Source: CBDDKZ01 sp965230415
Lineage (GTDB): Bacteria > Bacteroidota > Bacteroidia > Cytophagales > JAAEPT01
Assembly (NCBI GenBank): GCA_965230415.1
Contig: CBDDKZ010000005.1
Span: 4,650,001 to 4,714,000 of the forward strand
DNA length: 64,000 nt
Reading direction: 5' to 3'
Shown: positions 29,245-37,828 of the stretch, piece by piece
Layout: each line of letters begins with the position of its first letter
How positions within the stretch are numbered: position 1 is the stretch's first letter
The notes under the pieces: model-generated
The model's input: the letters and a program-made list of their open reading frames with translations, nothing else
Databases searched by the model: none
Told to the model about the DNA's origin: nothing
Position numbers and translations under genes: made by a program

Positions 29245-31722
29245 TTACCTTTTTACTCCGCGCAACGGTGCTTCGTTTTGAGGTTCATCGGGCCAATGGT
29301 GTTTGGGGTATCGTCGCTTTAATTCTTTGCGTACCTCAAAATAAGTGTCTGACCAAAAGCTTTTTAGGTCTTTTGTGACCTGTACAGGTTTAAAGCCCGG
29401 AGACAATAGGTGCAGTAGTACGGTATTTTTTCCATTGTTGATCCCGGGAGTTTCCCGAAGCCCGAAAAGTTCCTGAATACGAACTGCCAAGATGGGGGGA
29501 TTACCATTTGCTTCATACTGTAGTTTAATCGTCGACCCGGATGGAACAGTTATATTTGAAGGAAGCAATTTATCAAGTGATTCTCTTTGAACTGCGTCAA
29601 GTAAGGTAAATGGAAGGATGTCAAGTAAATTCAGTTTTTTTAAATCAGCGGGTGTTTTGATGGCATTTAAATAGGGGGAAAGCCAGTGTTCACAGGAGTT
29701 CAAAATAGAATTGGTGGTTACGTCGGGCCAATCCTCATTGCTATTCCATTTACGAATACTTAATAATCGGTGCTGCCAATTTTTAAAATTATCATCAAAA
29801 TTTAACAGTCGCTCACCTTCTTTTTGAACAGCCTCACAAATAGCTTTATTTAATTGAGACTGATCAGGGTCGGGCAATGGGGTGGACTTGAGCACAATAC
29901 TTCCGATGCGAACATCAAGGGAAGCGATGAGTCCACCGTCTTTGGTATCCCATTTAACCACTTCAGATTCCTTGACAAAATCCTGGAGATCTTGTGGGTT
30001 TAGCGAGGAGGCCATGAAAATTTTGCCCCTGTCGTCTTTCGCATCGAGGTGAGTAACGGCAAGCCATGCTTCGTGTGCTAAATCATCTTTATGAGAAATA
30101 GAGGCATATTTACCATTCGCTAGTTGAAATTGTGCATTGTTTCCGGGGCGCGCAAAAGCGATACGCTCCGGGTAAGTGTTGGCGATGAGTAAGCCGGTTT
30201 CAAAATCATCTACCGCTTCATTATCTGCCTCAATCGAGAACAATTGGCGGTAAGAATTCGCTACACGCTCTATTCGTGTGAATTTCACGTTTTTGCCATT
30301 GGCTGCACGAAATTGTCTTAATGCTTCTATACGCTTATTGATATCGATACCTTCTTCTTTAGGCAGGGGATCGCGTTCTTCCAAAACGGCTGCCAGATCT
30401 GTCGCCAGAGGCAACAGGTCATACTCTTCAGCGATAGTCATCATATGTGCAATGCGCGGATGGCACGGAAGTTTATGGATATGTTCTCCATGTTCCGTGA
30501 TTTTTCCGTTCTCCAGTGCATTAATATTATGAAGGATTTCAGTCGCCTGGTACATGGCCGCATTCGGTGGGGGAGTGAGCCAATGAAGTTGCTGAGCATC
30601 TGCAATTCCCCATTTAGCCAAATCGAGTGAAAGAGAGCAAAGGTCTGCTCGCAGTATTTCAGGACTTCTATGATCTTCGAGATGCTGATGCGTTCCTTTG
30701 CTCCACATACGGTAGCATACACCGGCGCTGAGTCGTCCGGCGCGACCTGCGCGTTGATCTGCAGCATCTTTGGTAATAGACACGGTTTCTAAGCGCGACA
30801 GACCTGTTTTAGGATCAAAAACCTGCGTACGCATAAAACCGGAATCAATTACTACTTTTATGCCCTGAATGGTCAAACTGGTCTCTGCTATGGAAGTTGC
30901 CAACACAACTTTTCTTCGTCCACCCTTGTCGGGTAAGATGGCACGTTGTTGTTTCGAAATAGGAAGTCGCCCATAAAGTGGGTGAATAAGCAGGGGCGTT
31001 TTTTCGGCCTTCAAAAGCTCCTCGCATTTCCTTATCTCACCTTCTCCGGGTAAAAATACCAAAATGTCACCTTCATGTGTTCTCACCGCCTCAACAACGG
31101 TACGTGCACAAAGTAAAGGTAACATTTTAAGGTCCTGCCTGTCCACGTATTTTATTTCAACAGGGTATTGTTTGCCTTCACTACTCACAATTGGAGCTTG
31201 CAAAACTTTGCTAAGCGCAGGAATATTCAACGTTGCCGACATGATTAATAAACGTAAATCGGGCCTCAGTACCTGTTGCGACTCTCTGGAAAAAGCCAAG
31301 GCCAAATCAGTGAAAAGACTCCGCTCGTGGAATTCATCGAAAATGATAAGACCGGCATTTTCCAAGGCATTGTCACTTTGAAGCATCCGAGTCAAAATTC
31401 CTTCTGTAAGTACCTCTATTTGAGTGTCCTCAGACACTTTGGATTCAAATCTAATGCGATAGCCTATTCGCTTTCCAACAGGTTCTTCCAGCAGTTGGGC
31501 CATTCTGCTCGCTATAGCCTTTGCCGCCAGTCTTCTTGGCTCGAGCATATATATTTTTTTACCATTGAGCCATTCGGCATCTAAAAAGTAGAGTGGCAAA
31601 AGTGTACTTTTACCGGCTCCCGGTGGCGCATGTACTATTAGTGTATTGTCATTATTGAGCGAATTTTTACATTCATCCAATATGTCAACAATGGGAAGGT
31701 CACTAGTATGAGGATTAAACAC
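29245..31722 (-). CDS. hrpB: ATP-dependent helicase HrpB
   Basis: 825 residues, near the usual length. DEAH-type RNA/DNA helicase domains: Walker A APPGAGKSTLLPL, DEFHERS, SATLN, TSIAETSLTI and QRAGRAGRLSAG. The HrpB-specific C-terminus follows (about 480-825; QGRIALDVRIGSIVLKSTPLP-like region and RYPKHHWPDEP). Cytoplasmic; its role in bacteria is uncertain, though the related HrpA acts on stalled ribosomes. It is divergent from the ModE-like gene across 209 bp. Confidence 0.93.
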   Translation of the reverse strand: MFNPHTSDLPIVDILDECKNSLNNDNTLIVHAPPGAGKSTLLPLYFLDAEWLNGKKIYMLEPRRLAAKAIASRMAQLLEEPVGKRIGYRIRFESKVSEDTQIEVLTEGILTRMLQSDNALENAGLIIFDEFHERSLFTDLALAFSRESQQVLRPDLRLLIMSATLNIPALSKVLQAPIVSSEGKQYPVEIKYVDRQDLKMLPLLCARTVVEAVRTHEGDILVFLPGEGEIRKCEELLKAEKTPLLIHPLYGRLPISKQQRAILPDKGGRRKVVLATSIAETSLTIQGIKVVIDSGFMRTQVFDPKTGLSRLETVSITKDAADQRAGRAGRLSAGVCYRMWSKGTHQHLEDHRSPEILRADLCSLSLDLAKWGIADAQQLHWLTPPPNAAMYQATEILHNINALENGKITEHGEHIHKLPCHPRIAHMMTIAEEYDLLPLATDLAAVLEERDPLPKEEGIDINKRIEALRQFRAANGKNVKFTRIERVANSYRQLFSIEADNEAVDDFETGLLIANTYPERIAFARPGNNAQFQLANGKYASISHKDDLAHEAWLAVTHLDAKDDRGKIFMASSLNPQDLQDFVKESEVVKWDTKDGGLIASLDVRIGSIVLKSTPLPDPDQSQLNKAICEAVQKEGERLLNFDDNFKNWQHRLLSIRKWNSNEDWPDVTTNSILNSCEHWLSPYLNAIKTPADLKKLNLLDILPFTLLDAVQRESLDKLLPSNITVPSGSTIKLQYEANGNPPILAVRIQELFGLRETPGINNGKNTVLLHLLSPGFKPVQVTKDLKSFWSDTYFEVRKELKRRYPKHHWPDEPQNEAPLRGVKR

Positions 31723-31931
31723 AGTATTTTTTTGAACCGAAAATAAGCAATTAAGCTGAATATTTCAGCTGTTGTTCAGTTAGAATTAAAAACTGGGTGT
31801 TATTAAACGATACTTGGTTCCTTTCAATTTTAAATAAGCCTCAATGGTTAATAATGAATCATAGTCCTTGTTCTGAAAAAAGTCATTTTTTTATCGTTGT
31901 ATCTTGTCGGATATAACGCTATATTTGTTTT

Positions 31932-32255
31932 ATGTATCAGTTGCGAAGTCGTATTTGGTTGGAAGTAGACGGTGAGCCTTTTTTAGGAGAAGGTCGTGTT
32001 CGTTTACTGGAGGCGATCAAAGAGCACGGCTCCATATCAAAAGCAGCAAAATCCCTGGAAATGTCTTATAAAAAAGCGTGGCGGTTAATCGATTCCATAA
32101 ACAATGCGTCAGACAAACCATTGGTGATGAGTAATTCCGGAGGGCAAAAAGGTGGAGGCACCAATTTGACAGAAGAGGGGCTACGCCTGATGAAAGAGTT
32201 TAGAAAAATACAAGCTGATTTAAGAACGTTTTTAAATAATGCCCATGCAGGATAG
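31932..32255 (+). CDS. ModE-type winged-helix regulator, N-terminal domain only
   Basis: 107 residues. IWLEVDGEPFLGEGRVRLLEAI then HGSISKAAKSLEMSYKKAWRLI is the LysR-like winged helix of ModE, and GGQKGGGTNLTEEG is the wing. There is no C-terminal molybdate-binding (TOBE) domain, so it is a DNA-binding-only version. It overlaps the start of moaA by 17 bp, so the two are translationally coupled and linked to molybdenum metabolism. Confidence 0.88.
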   Translation: MYQLRSRIWLEVDGEPFLGEGRVRLLEAIKEHGSISKAAKSLEMSYKKAWRLIDSINNASDKPLVMSNSGGQKGGGTNLTEEGLRLMKEFRKIQADLRTFLNNAHAG

Positions 32256-33240
32256 TTTATTAAAAGACCGGTACAACCGCGTACATAATTACCTGAGAAT
32301 TTCGCTTACGGAACGATGTAATTTGAAATGTTTTTATTGTATGCCCGCAGATTATGTACCCGGATCTGGTGAGGACTATATGAATGCGGAAGAGGTTTTA
32401 GGTATTGCCAGGCAGTTTGTGGAATATGGAATCACCAAAATCAGATTAACAGGTGGAGAACCTATGATACATAAGGACTTCAAACAAATTGTAACAGGCT
32501 TAGGACAATTACCTGTTTCATTACATATTACAAGTAATGGGATACTGGTCGATTGTTACCTGGACGATTTGGTTGCGGCAGGAATTAAAGAGATTAATAT
32601 AAGTCTGGACTCTTTGAGCCGGGAACGTTTTGAAAAGATAACGGGAAGGGATTATTTCAACCGTGTGATCAATAATCTGGACCTTTTAAGTAAATCAGGT
32701 ATAAGAACGAAGCTCAATGTGGTGGTGGTTAAAGGAGTTAACGATCATGAAATCATTGATTTTATTGGGCTTACCCAAGATAAGAATCTGGATGTACGCT
32801 TCATTGAATTTATGCCTTTTAAAGGAAACAACTGGAAATGGAGCAAAGGGGTAAGTCATGATGATATTCTTGCAAAGGTCAATGGTGTTTATGGAAATGC
32901 TGTTGATCCACTGGAGCATAACCCGCATGAGACTGCAAGAAATTACCAGGTAGAAGGATATTCAGGTACTTTTGGGGTTATAAGCTCTGTTACAAAACCT
33001 TTTTGTGGGGATTGCAATAGAATTCGCTTAACCGCCAACGGTAAGATTAAGAACTGTTTGTTTTCACGTACCGAAGAATCTCTATTGGACGCATTTCGTC
33101 GAGGAGAACCCCTGTTTCCTGTAATTGAACGAAGCCTGGCCTCGAAACATGAGCGTTCCGGAGGTAAAGACTTTCATTTACACAGCAAGAGTTTTGAAGA
33201 AGAGGGGGTTATGCGTAGTATGGTTACGATAGGAGGTTAG
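32239..33240 (+). CDS. moaA: GTP 3',8-cyclase MoaA
   Basis: 333 residues, a typical size. Radical SAM enzyme for the first step of molybdenum cofactor synthesis. The N-terminal iron-sulphur motif is C27-x3-C31-x2-C34 (ERCNLKCFYCMP). KIRLTGGEPMIHKDF follows, and a second cluster binds at FCGDCNRIRLTANGKIKNC. The essential C-terminal Gly-Gly is present (MVTIGG). ATGs at 32239 and 32245 are both possible starts. Confidence 0.95.
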   Translation: MPMQDSLLKDRYNRVHNYLRISLTERCNLKCFYCMPADYVPGSGEDYMNAEEVLGIARQFVEYGITKIRLTGGEPMIHKDFKQIVTGLGQLPVSLHITSNGILVDCYLDDLVAAGIKEINISLDSLSRERFEKITGRDYFNRVINNLDLLSKSGIRTKLNVVVVKGVNDHEIIDFIGLTQDKNLDVRFIEFMPFKGNNWKWSKGVSHDDILAKVNGVYGNAVDPLEHNPHETARNYQVEGYSGTFGVISSVTKPFCGDCNRIRLTANGKIKNCLFSRTEESLLDAFRRGEPLFPVIERSLASKHERSGGKDFHLHSKSFEEEGVMRSMVTIGG

Positions 33241-33242
33241 TG

Positions 33243-34094
33243 TCACTTAGAAAATCGATCGGATTTATCGGCATAAAACAATTGTTGATCTACTGTAGGA
33301 CGGAGCTTTTTATCTGTAGGTTTCATTTCCAGTGTTACCAAAAATCCACTGTAAACAGTACTTGAGGTATGCTTGATGAGTGAGCGCTCTGCTTTGTGGA
33401 TGGGCCCTAAGTTGAGGTAGCTCGAGTCTTTGTTTTGTAGCCAAAGAACGAACTCAAAATTGGACGTTACAGATGGCAGTTCGTACACATCTATTAGTAG
33501 CATGTCGGTGTCATCTCGGTGCCTGACCACTAATTTGTCTTCAACAGAGTCTATTTTATTAGTAAGTACTGTAGTGTAGGTCAGAATGCCATTAAATAAA
33601 CTGTCTACGCTCTGACTGGAATTTGAGGAATTCTTAATACTGTCGAGCTCAGCATGCAGTTTTTGCTTTTCTGCTTTGATTGTTTCCAATGTGGTGCTCA
33701 GGGCTTGACTGTGATTATGAAATTGTTTTACCTGCTCATAATCATATAAATATAAAACGAGGCTGAATACAAATGCACAAAAGAATGCCAAACTTAACCA
33801 CTTCCAGGTATTTACCGTTTCCTTAGATACATTATCCTTAGAATCAATAGCCGGTTTACCCGGTATAGCGTATTGGTCAATAGTTGTCAGTATTTTATCG
33901 CTAAGCTGCTGCCTGGGAGGAACGGCTGCTTCCATACATAAATTGTTGATACACGTTTCCAGTTGAATAAATTCTTCTTTTATTTTAGGATGTGTATGTG
34001 TGAGTTTTAGTACACTTTTAGACTCCTCTTCCGAAAGTGCACCCAGCACGTAAAGTTCCAATTTCCCTGATTCCAAAAATTCCTGTACATCCAT
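33243..34094 (-). CDS. Anti-sigma factor (RskA-like)
   Basis: 283 residues. An N-terminal cytosolic anti-sigma part (LELYVLGALSEEESKSVLKL) is followed by one membrane helix at about residues 100-120 (LSLAFFCAFVFSLVLYLYDY), a coiled-coil (LETIKAEKQKLHAELDSIKN) and an extracytoplasmic beta-domain (YELPSVTSNFEFVLWLQNKD) of the anti-sigma-K type. It lies 2 bp after the sigma gene, so the pair is co-transcribed. It would hold the sigma at the membrane until a signal releases it. Confidence 0.8.
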   Translation of the reverse strand: MDVQEFLESGKLELYVLGALSEEESKSVLKLTHTHPKIKEEFIQLETCINNLCMEAAVPPRQQLSDKILTTIDQYAIPGKPAIDSKDNVSKETVNTWKWLSLAFFCAFVFSLVLYLYDYEQVKQFHNHSQALSTTLETIKAEKQKLHAELDSIKNSSNSSQSVDSLFNGILTYTTVLTNKIDSVEDKLVVRHRDDTDMLLIDVYELPSVTSNFEFVLWLQNKDSSYLNLGPIHKAERSLIKHTSSTVYSGFLVTLEMKPTDKKLRPTVDQQLFYADKSDRFSK

Positions 34095-34096
34095 GA

Positions 34097-34558
34097 TTAG
34101 CTATTCATAAGATTGTGCAAACTTCGTAAAGTTTTTCGTAAACTTTTAATATCGACTTCATCAGGGTTTATTATCGGGCTGGCTGTCAAAACTTTTTTAA
34201 TAATAGCTTGTTCATCAGTAGCCAATGCGCTAATCAACTTGTCCACAGTTTCCTGTTCGCGAAATTCGCTTCGTTCCAACTTATGCGATCTGTTTTGAGC
34301 ACAATAAGAACGCGTCTGTTGGATCATCCAGCCTAAAAAACTTCCGTTTTCCAAGGTGTATTCACTCAATTTATACCAGGCTTCTTCAAAGACAACTTCC
34401 AAACCTTTTGAGGCCAGCTCTTCGTTCTCAAGGTAACGCAGTAGTAGTGAATAAACAGTTGGCCCGTATATATGATAAAGCTTTTTGTAGGCTTCTTTAT
34501 CTTGCTTTTTGGCAGCTGCTTCTGCTAAACGATCTATATCCGCTATTAACTCACTCAT
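34097..34558 (-). CDS. ECF-type sigma factor with degenerate region 4
   Basis: 153 residues, short for an ECF sigma (about 170-200). Region 2 is recognisable: AYKKLYHIYGPTVYSLLLRY then ENEELASKGLEVVFEEAWYKL and GSFLGWMIQQTRSYC. After a linker, the part where the region-4 helix-turn-helix should be (LATDEQAIIKKVL, DIKSLRKTLRSLHNL) lacks the usual G-x-S-x2-EIA pattern. It may bind core and anti-sigma without full -35 recognition, or the motif has drifted. The partner anti-sigma lies 2 bp downstream. Confidence 0.7.
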   Translation of the reverse strand: MSELIADIDRLAEAAAKKQDKEAYKKLYHIYGPTVYSLLLRYLENEELASKGLEVVFEEAWYKLSEYTLENGSFLGWMIQQTRSYCAQNRSHKLERSEFREQETVDKLISALATDEQAIIKKVLTASPIINPDEVDIKSLRKTLRSLHNLMNS

Positions 34559-34637
34559 AACTTTATTGTAAGAAAAAGTCGTTCGAATCTACAAAAAAAT
34601 ACGATAACAGCTAAGAATTAATTAGGGCATTTAGCAA

Positions 34638-35279
34638 TCAGGATTTGAATGGTTCAAATTGTTCGTGAACATAAAAGGTGTAGTCGCCATTCATAACGCC
34701 GTATCTGATCTCATTATTTACCGGCAGGCCTTCTACAGGTAGTTTCCATTTTTTCGCCAGCCTGTCAATAAGATCTTGCTTCACCACCAGGTTCATGAAA
34801 TCCTGGAAAAATAGCTTGTAGTTGGCGATGAATATGTGCTTGTTCTGTTTTCGGTACGAAATAAGACTTTTGAGTAGCTCTAGCTGTAGGTCGCTTAAGC
34901 GGTTATCTTTGATTATTTGCTTTTTAAATACAGAAAGCCACAAAGGTATACTAAATGACTCTTCTTCAGCTTGTTCGTTTTCTATCACTATGGTTAATAG
35001 TACTTCGCCATAGCCTTCGGAATCTGTACTTAATAGAGGAAAGCGCCATTCAAATTGCTTATTTGCGCCCATGCTTAGCGGTAATTTATTGTATAAATCT
35101 TTATTAGTGCCTACTTCTACAGGCGTATCTTTACTGTCAAAATTCAAGCGCACAAGTTTGAAGAACTGTTTGGAGTTTAACAGCAACTTAAAACTCGCCT
35201 GTTGCATTGGTTCTATTACTGTGGGACAGGTAATAGATATGTCAAATTTTGGCATCCCATTTTTAGCTACAAAATACAT
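34638..35279 (-). CDS. Hypothetical cytoplasmic protein
   Basis: 213 residues, no signal peptide, no family recognised. The N-terminal half looks beta-rich (FDISITCPTVIEPMQQASFKL, WRFPLLSTDSEGYGEVLLTIV); the second half looks helical (RLSDLQLELLKSLISYRKQNK, FFQDFMNLVVKQDLIDRLAKK). It is transcribed toward the sigma gene, 79 bp apart, and could be in the same unit. It is divergent from the WG-repeat gene. Confidence 0.5.
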   Translation of the reverse strand: MYFVAKNGMPKFDISITCPTVIEPMQQASFKLLLNSKQFFKLVRLNFDSKDTPVEVGTNKDLYNKLPLSMGANKQFEWRFPLLSTDSEGYGEVLLTIVIENEQAEEESFSIPLWLSVFKKQIIKDNRLSDLQLELLKSLISYRKQNKHIFIANYKLFFQDFMNLVVKQDLIDRLAKKWKLPVEGLPVNNEIRYGVMNGDYTFYVHEQFEPFKS

Positions 35280-35434
35280 TTTCAGTACGAAAAATTAGGT
35301 GAAAATCAGCGTAATATAATAACAAATTGGCAATAATAAAAAGTCTTGTTCGTTTGCTTGTACAGTGTATATGATGCTTACAAGGTTTTGATTTGTAAGA
35401 GATAGTGATTAGTATTGAAGAAAATTATCCTGAT

Positions 35435-36829
35435 ATGAAAAAGCTTTTTTTGTTAATTATAGTGTTCAGCGTTTTTAAGTCCTTCGCCCAGACTTACCGC
35501 GCACCGGTAATGGACACCGAAACTCAGAAATGGGGAATTATAGATGAAAAGGGGAATTACATTGTACAACCTATTTACGATGACATCTGGAGAAAAAAGC
35601 AAGGTATGTATGGTTCAGCACCGCTTGTATTGATAAAAACATTCGAGTCCGAACCTAAGACACTAGACACTCCTATAAAAGTGAAGATAGGCAAAAACTG
35701 GCAATTCATAGATTGGAATGGTAAAAAGGTAAGCAAGGAGTTGTTTGTGGACGTAAAAGATTTCAGCAATGGCTATGCCTATGCAGCGGTGGTTGATGAG
35801 CTGAGCGGCAAACGTAAGTGGGGTGTATTAAGAAAGAACGGAACATGGCTAGTCAAACCAAAATATGAGTACATAGAGCCATTTATTGATGGGCGAGCTA
35901 AAGTGAAAGACAATAGCCGGTGGACATTTATAAATACGGAAGGTGTTGAAATATGCGCAGCCATTTATAACAAAGTTGAAGCATACAGCGATGGAATGTC
36001 GAAAGTGCGCAAAGGAGATTTTTGGGGATACATAGACCGCAACGGAAAGGAAGTGATACCGCCTAAATACGATAAGTGTAAAGCATTTAGTAATGGACTT
36101 GCCGCCGTATATTTGAATGGAAAATGGGGGTACATATCTAAACAGGATCAGCAAATTATAGGCTACAAGTACAATGTAGCGCATGAATTTCAGGATGGAG
36201 TAGCGATCGTCAAAAATGGAGATTATTGGGGTATTATCGATAAAAAGGGGGCTACGAAGGTTGAAGCGGTGTATAAAAGACTGGAATATTTCGGAAAGAA
36301 AGGATTATATCGGGCAACCCAGAGTGATAACTGGGGAATACTTAATATATTAGGGAAATGGCAAGTTAACCCACTTTACAGAAGACTGGAGCCCATTGAA
36401 GATGGCTTTATCAGAGCAGCAAAAAGCGACCATTGGGGCCTTATTGACGAACAGGGTAAGGAATTAACAGATTTTGACTTTGACAGACTGGAAAAGCCAA
36501 GCGAAGGACTTGCGCGCTTTAAGTTGGAAGAAACGGGTCAGTGGGGCTATGTAGATGCACGAGGTAACATCGTGATTAAGTCGCAATTTAAAAATGCCCA
36601 AAATTTTCACAACGGAATGGCAAAAGTGCGTAAAAATTCTTCGTTTTGGGGTTATATCAATAAAAAAGGAGATGTAGTATCGCAAGAAGTATTTAAAGTC
36701 GCTCACGATTATCATGGTGACCATGCTTGGGTAAAAATCGGGAAGAGTAATTTCATCACAACAGATCTCAAGGGAGAATTTGACAAAAGGAAAAACTACC
36801 GGAGCGTAGGTAACTTTATGAAGTTCTGA
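35435..36829 (+). CDS. Secreted WG-repeat protein
   Basis: 464 residues from the ATG at 35435, which gives a clean signal peptide (MKKLFLLIIVFSVFKSFAQ); the upstream GTG at 35405 is less likely. The rest is about eleven WG repeats of roughly 35 residues, with the pattern WG-[YI]-I[DN]-x2-G-x5-P-x-Y-[DK]-x-[LV] (e.g. WGYIDRNGKEVIPPKYDKC). These form beta-structures and are common in Bacteroidota surface proteins; function is generally unknown. It is followed after 11 bp by the two small membrane proteins. Confidence 0.85.
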   Translation: MKKLFLLIIVFSVFKSFAQTYRAPVMDTETQKWGIIDEKGNYIVQPIYDDIWRKKQGMYGSAPLVLIKTFESEPKTLDTPIKVKIGKNWQFIDWNGKKVSKELFVDVKDFSNGYAYAAVVDELSGKRKWGVLRKNGTWLVKPKYEYIEPFIDGRAKVKDNSRWTFINTEGVEICAAIYNKVEAYSDGMSKVRKGDFWGYIDRNGKEVIPPKYDKCKAFSNGLAAVYLNGKWGYISKQDQQIIGYKYNVAHEFQDGVAIVKNGDYWGIIDKKGATKVEAVYKRLEYFGKKGLYRATQSDNWGILNILGKWQVNPLYRRLEPIEDGFIRAAKSDHWGLIDEQGKELTDFDFDRLEKPSEGLARFKLEETGQWGYVDARGNIVIKSQFKNAQNFHNGMAKVRKNSSFWGYINKKGDVVSQEVFKVAHDYHGDHAWVKIGKSNFITTDLKGEFDKRKNYRSVGNFMKF

Positions 36830-36840
36830 CCGCTATTGTC

Positions 36841-37086
36841 ATGTTAACCATTGAGGTTATTGGGTATCTCGGTTCGTTCATGCTTGTAGGTGCCTATTGG
36901 ATGAACGTTCGAAATATTCTGAGTACGAAGTCTTTAGCTTACTTTCTGCTAAATATTGGCGGTGCATTTTTTATCATGCTTAACACGGTTCACCATGAGG
37001 CCATACCTGCCACACTTATCAATTTGTTTTGGATTTTAATTGCGATACTGGGGTTGTATAAGTACTTAAAGCAAAGGAAGACCTAA
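36841..37086 (+). CDS. CBU_0592-like small membrane protein, first of a pair
   Basis: 81 residues with three hydrophobic segments (EVIGYLGSFMLVGAYWMN, AYFLLNIGGAFFIMLNTVHH, ATLINLFWILIAILGLY). This is the length and motif pattern (YLG...Y..N..G) of the CBU_0592 family, whose function is unknown. Its stop overlaps the start of the next gene (TAATG), so the two are translationally coupled. Confidence 0.75.
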   Translation: MLTIEVIGYLGSFMLVGAYWMNVRNILSTKSLAYFLLNIGGAFFIMLNTVHHEAIPATLINLFWILIAILGLYKYLKQRKT

Positions 37087-37328
37087 TGCATGTTCTAATC
37101 GAAATAGTTGGGTACATCGGAGCGGCACTATTGGTGCTGGCATTTTTCCTGAACACAAGCGCTCGCCTGGAAAGCTCAGCCAGCATGTACCACTTTTTGA
37201 ATATAGCAGGCAGTTTACTCGTTTTGATCAACAGTTTATATCATTGGGCTATTCCATCTGTACTTATGTCTGTTTTTTGGGTATTGATAGGCGCCATGAG
37301 TTTATTGAAAAAAAAGAAACGTCAATAA
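37086..37328 (+). CDS. CBU_0592-like small membrane protein, second of a pair
   Basis: 80 residues and clearly paralogous to the preceding gene (EIVGYIGAALLVLAFFLNTS, MYHFLNIAGSLLVLINSLYH, PSVLMSVFWVLIGAMSLL). The overlapping start and matching three-helix design suggest the two products form a hetero-oligomer in the inner membrane. Confidence 0.75.
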   Translation: MHVLIEIVGYIGAALLVLAFFLNTSARLESSASMYHFLNIAGSLLVLINSLYHWAIPSVLMSVFWVLIGAMSLLKKKKRQ

Positions 37329-37450
37329 CAGAGCAGTCGTGCATTGACCTCCAATTGCTACATATTAATCTTCTAAAAATCTTGTCTAAGTAATTTTCCT
37401 GAGGTTTTAGACCTACATCTTATGATTTTTTTTGAGGTCTCTACGAGAAA

Positions 37451-37466
37451 TACCTACAAGTGGGTA
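37451..37466. promoter_or_regulatory. NarL-type 7-2-7 operator upstream of the 37.5-kb gene cluster
   Basis: TACCTAC-AA-GTGGGTA, an inverted pair of TACYYM-like heptamers, 67 bp before the ATG at 37534. A second copy at 46226-46241 sits upstream of the NarL-family regulator gene. Confidence 0.6.
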
Positions 37467-37533
37467 TGTCGGTGAAGTCCCCGCATTGCTACTTTTGAGT
37501 ATAAATTTATTTACACACTTAAATTAAGCATTT

Positions 37534-37824
37534 ATGTCAGAGAATTATGAGAATGAGGAAATTGGAAAAATGCCAGTTGGCGATATTTTTACTGAATACA
37601 CGAAGAATTATGTTGCACCTTTTATTGATATGGGTAACACTAGGTGGAAGAACACTATGTTGAATTGGACCTTGGAAGAGGCCTACATAGTATTGAATGA
37701 TAATAGTATACCAAGAGATTGGGGACCAAAACTCTATTTGATACAAGTTGCAGATGTTTTTTATGAACATGGTCGAGGTCCTTTAAATTTCCCAGTAGGT
37801 GGAAAATGGAATCCTGGTGTTTAA
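37534..37824 (+). CDS. Small hypothetical protein at the head of the cluster
   Basis: 96 residues with no cysteine, no signal peptide and no known family. The centre (GNTRWKNTMLNWTLEEAYIV) looks helical and the end is Gly/Pro/Asn-rich (LNFPVGGKWNPGV). It is the first gene after the 7-2-7 operator and is followed 4 bp later by the 334-aa protein, so it is likely the start of an operon with the sensor kinase. It could be a small substrate peptide, but there is no leader/core evidence. Confidence 0.6.
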   Translation: MSENYENEEIGKMPVGDIFTEYTKNYVAPFIDMGNTRWKNTMLNWTLEEAYIVLNDNSIPRDWGPKLYLIQVADVFYEHGRGPLNFPVGGKWNPGV

Positions 37825-37828
37825 TACA

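Noticed and set aside
37534..37824. 96-aa protein as a second RiPP precursor
   Set aside because: No cysteine, no NHLP or Gly-Gly leader, and no modification enzyme I can recognise next to it.
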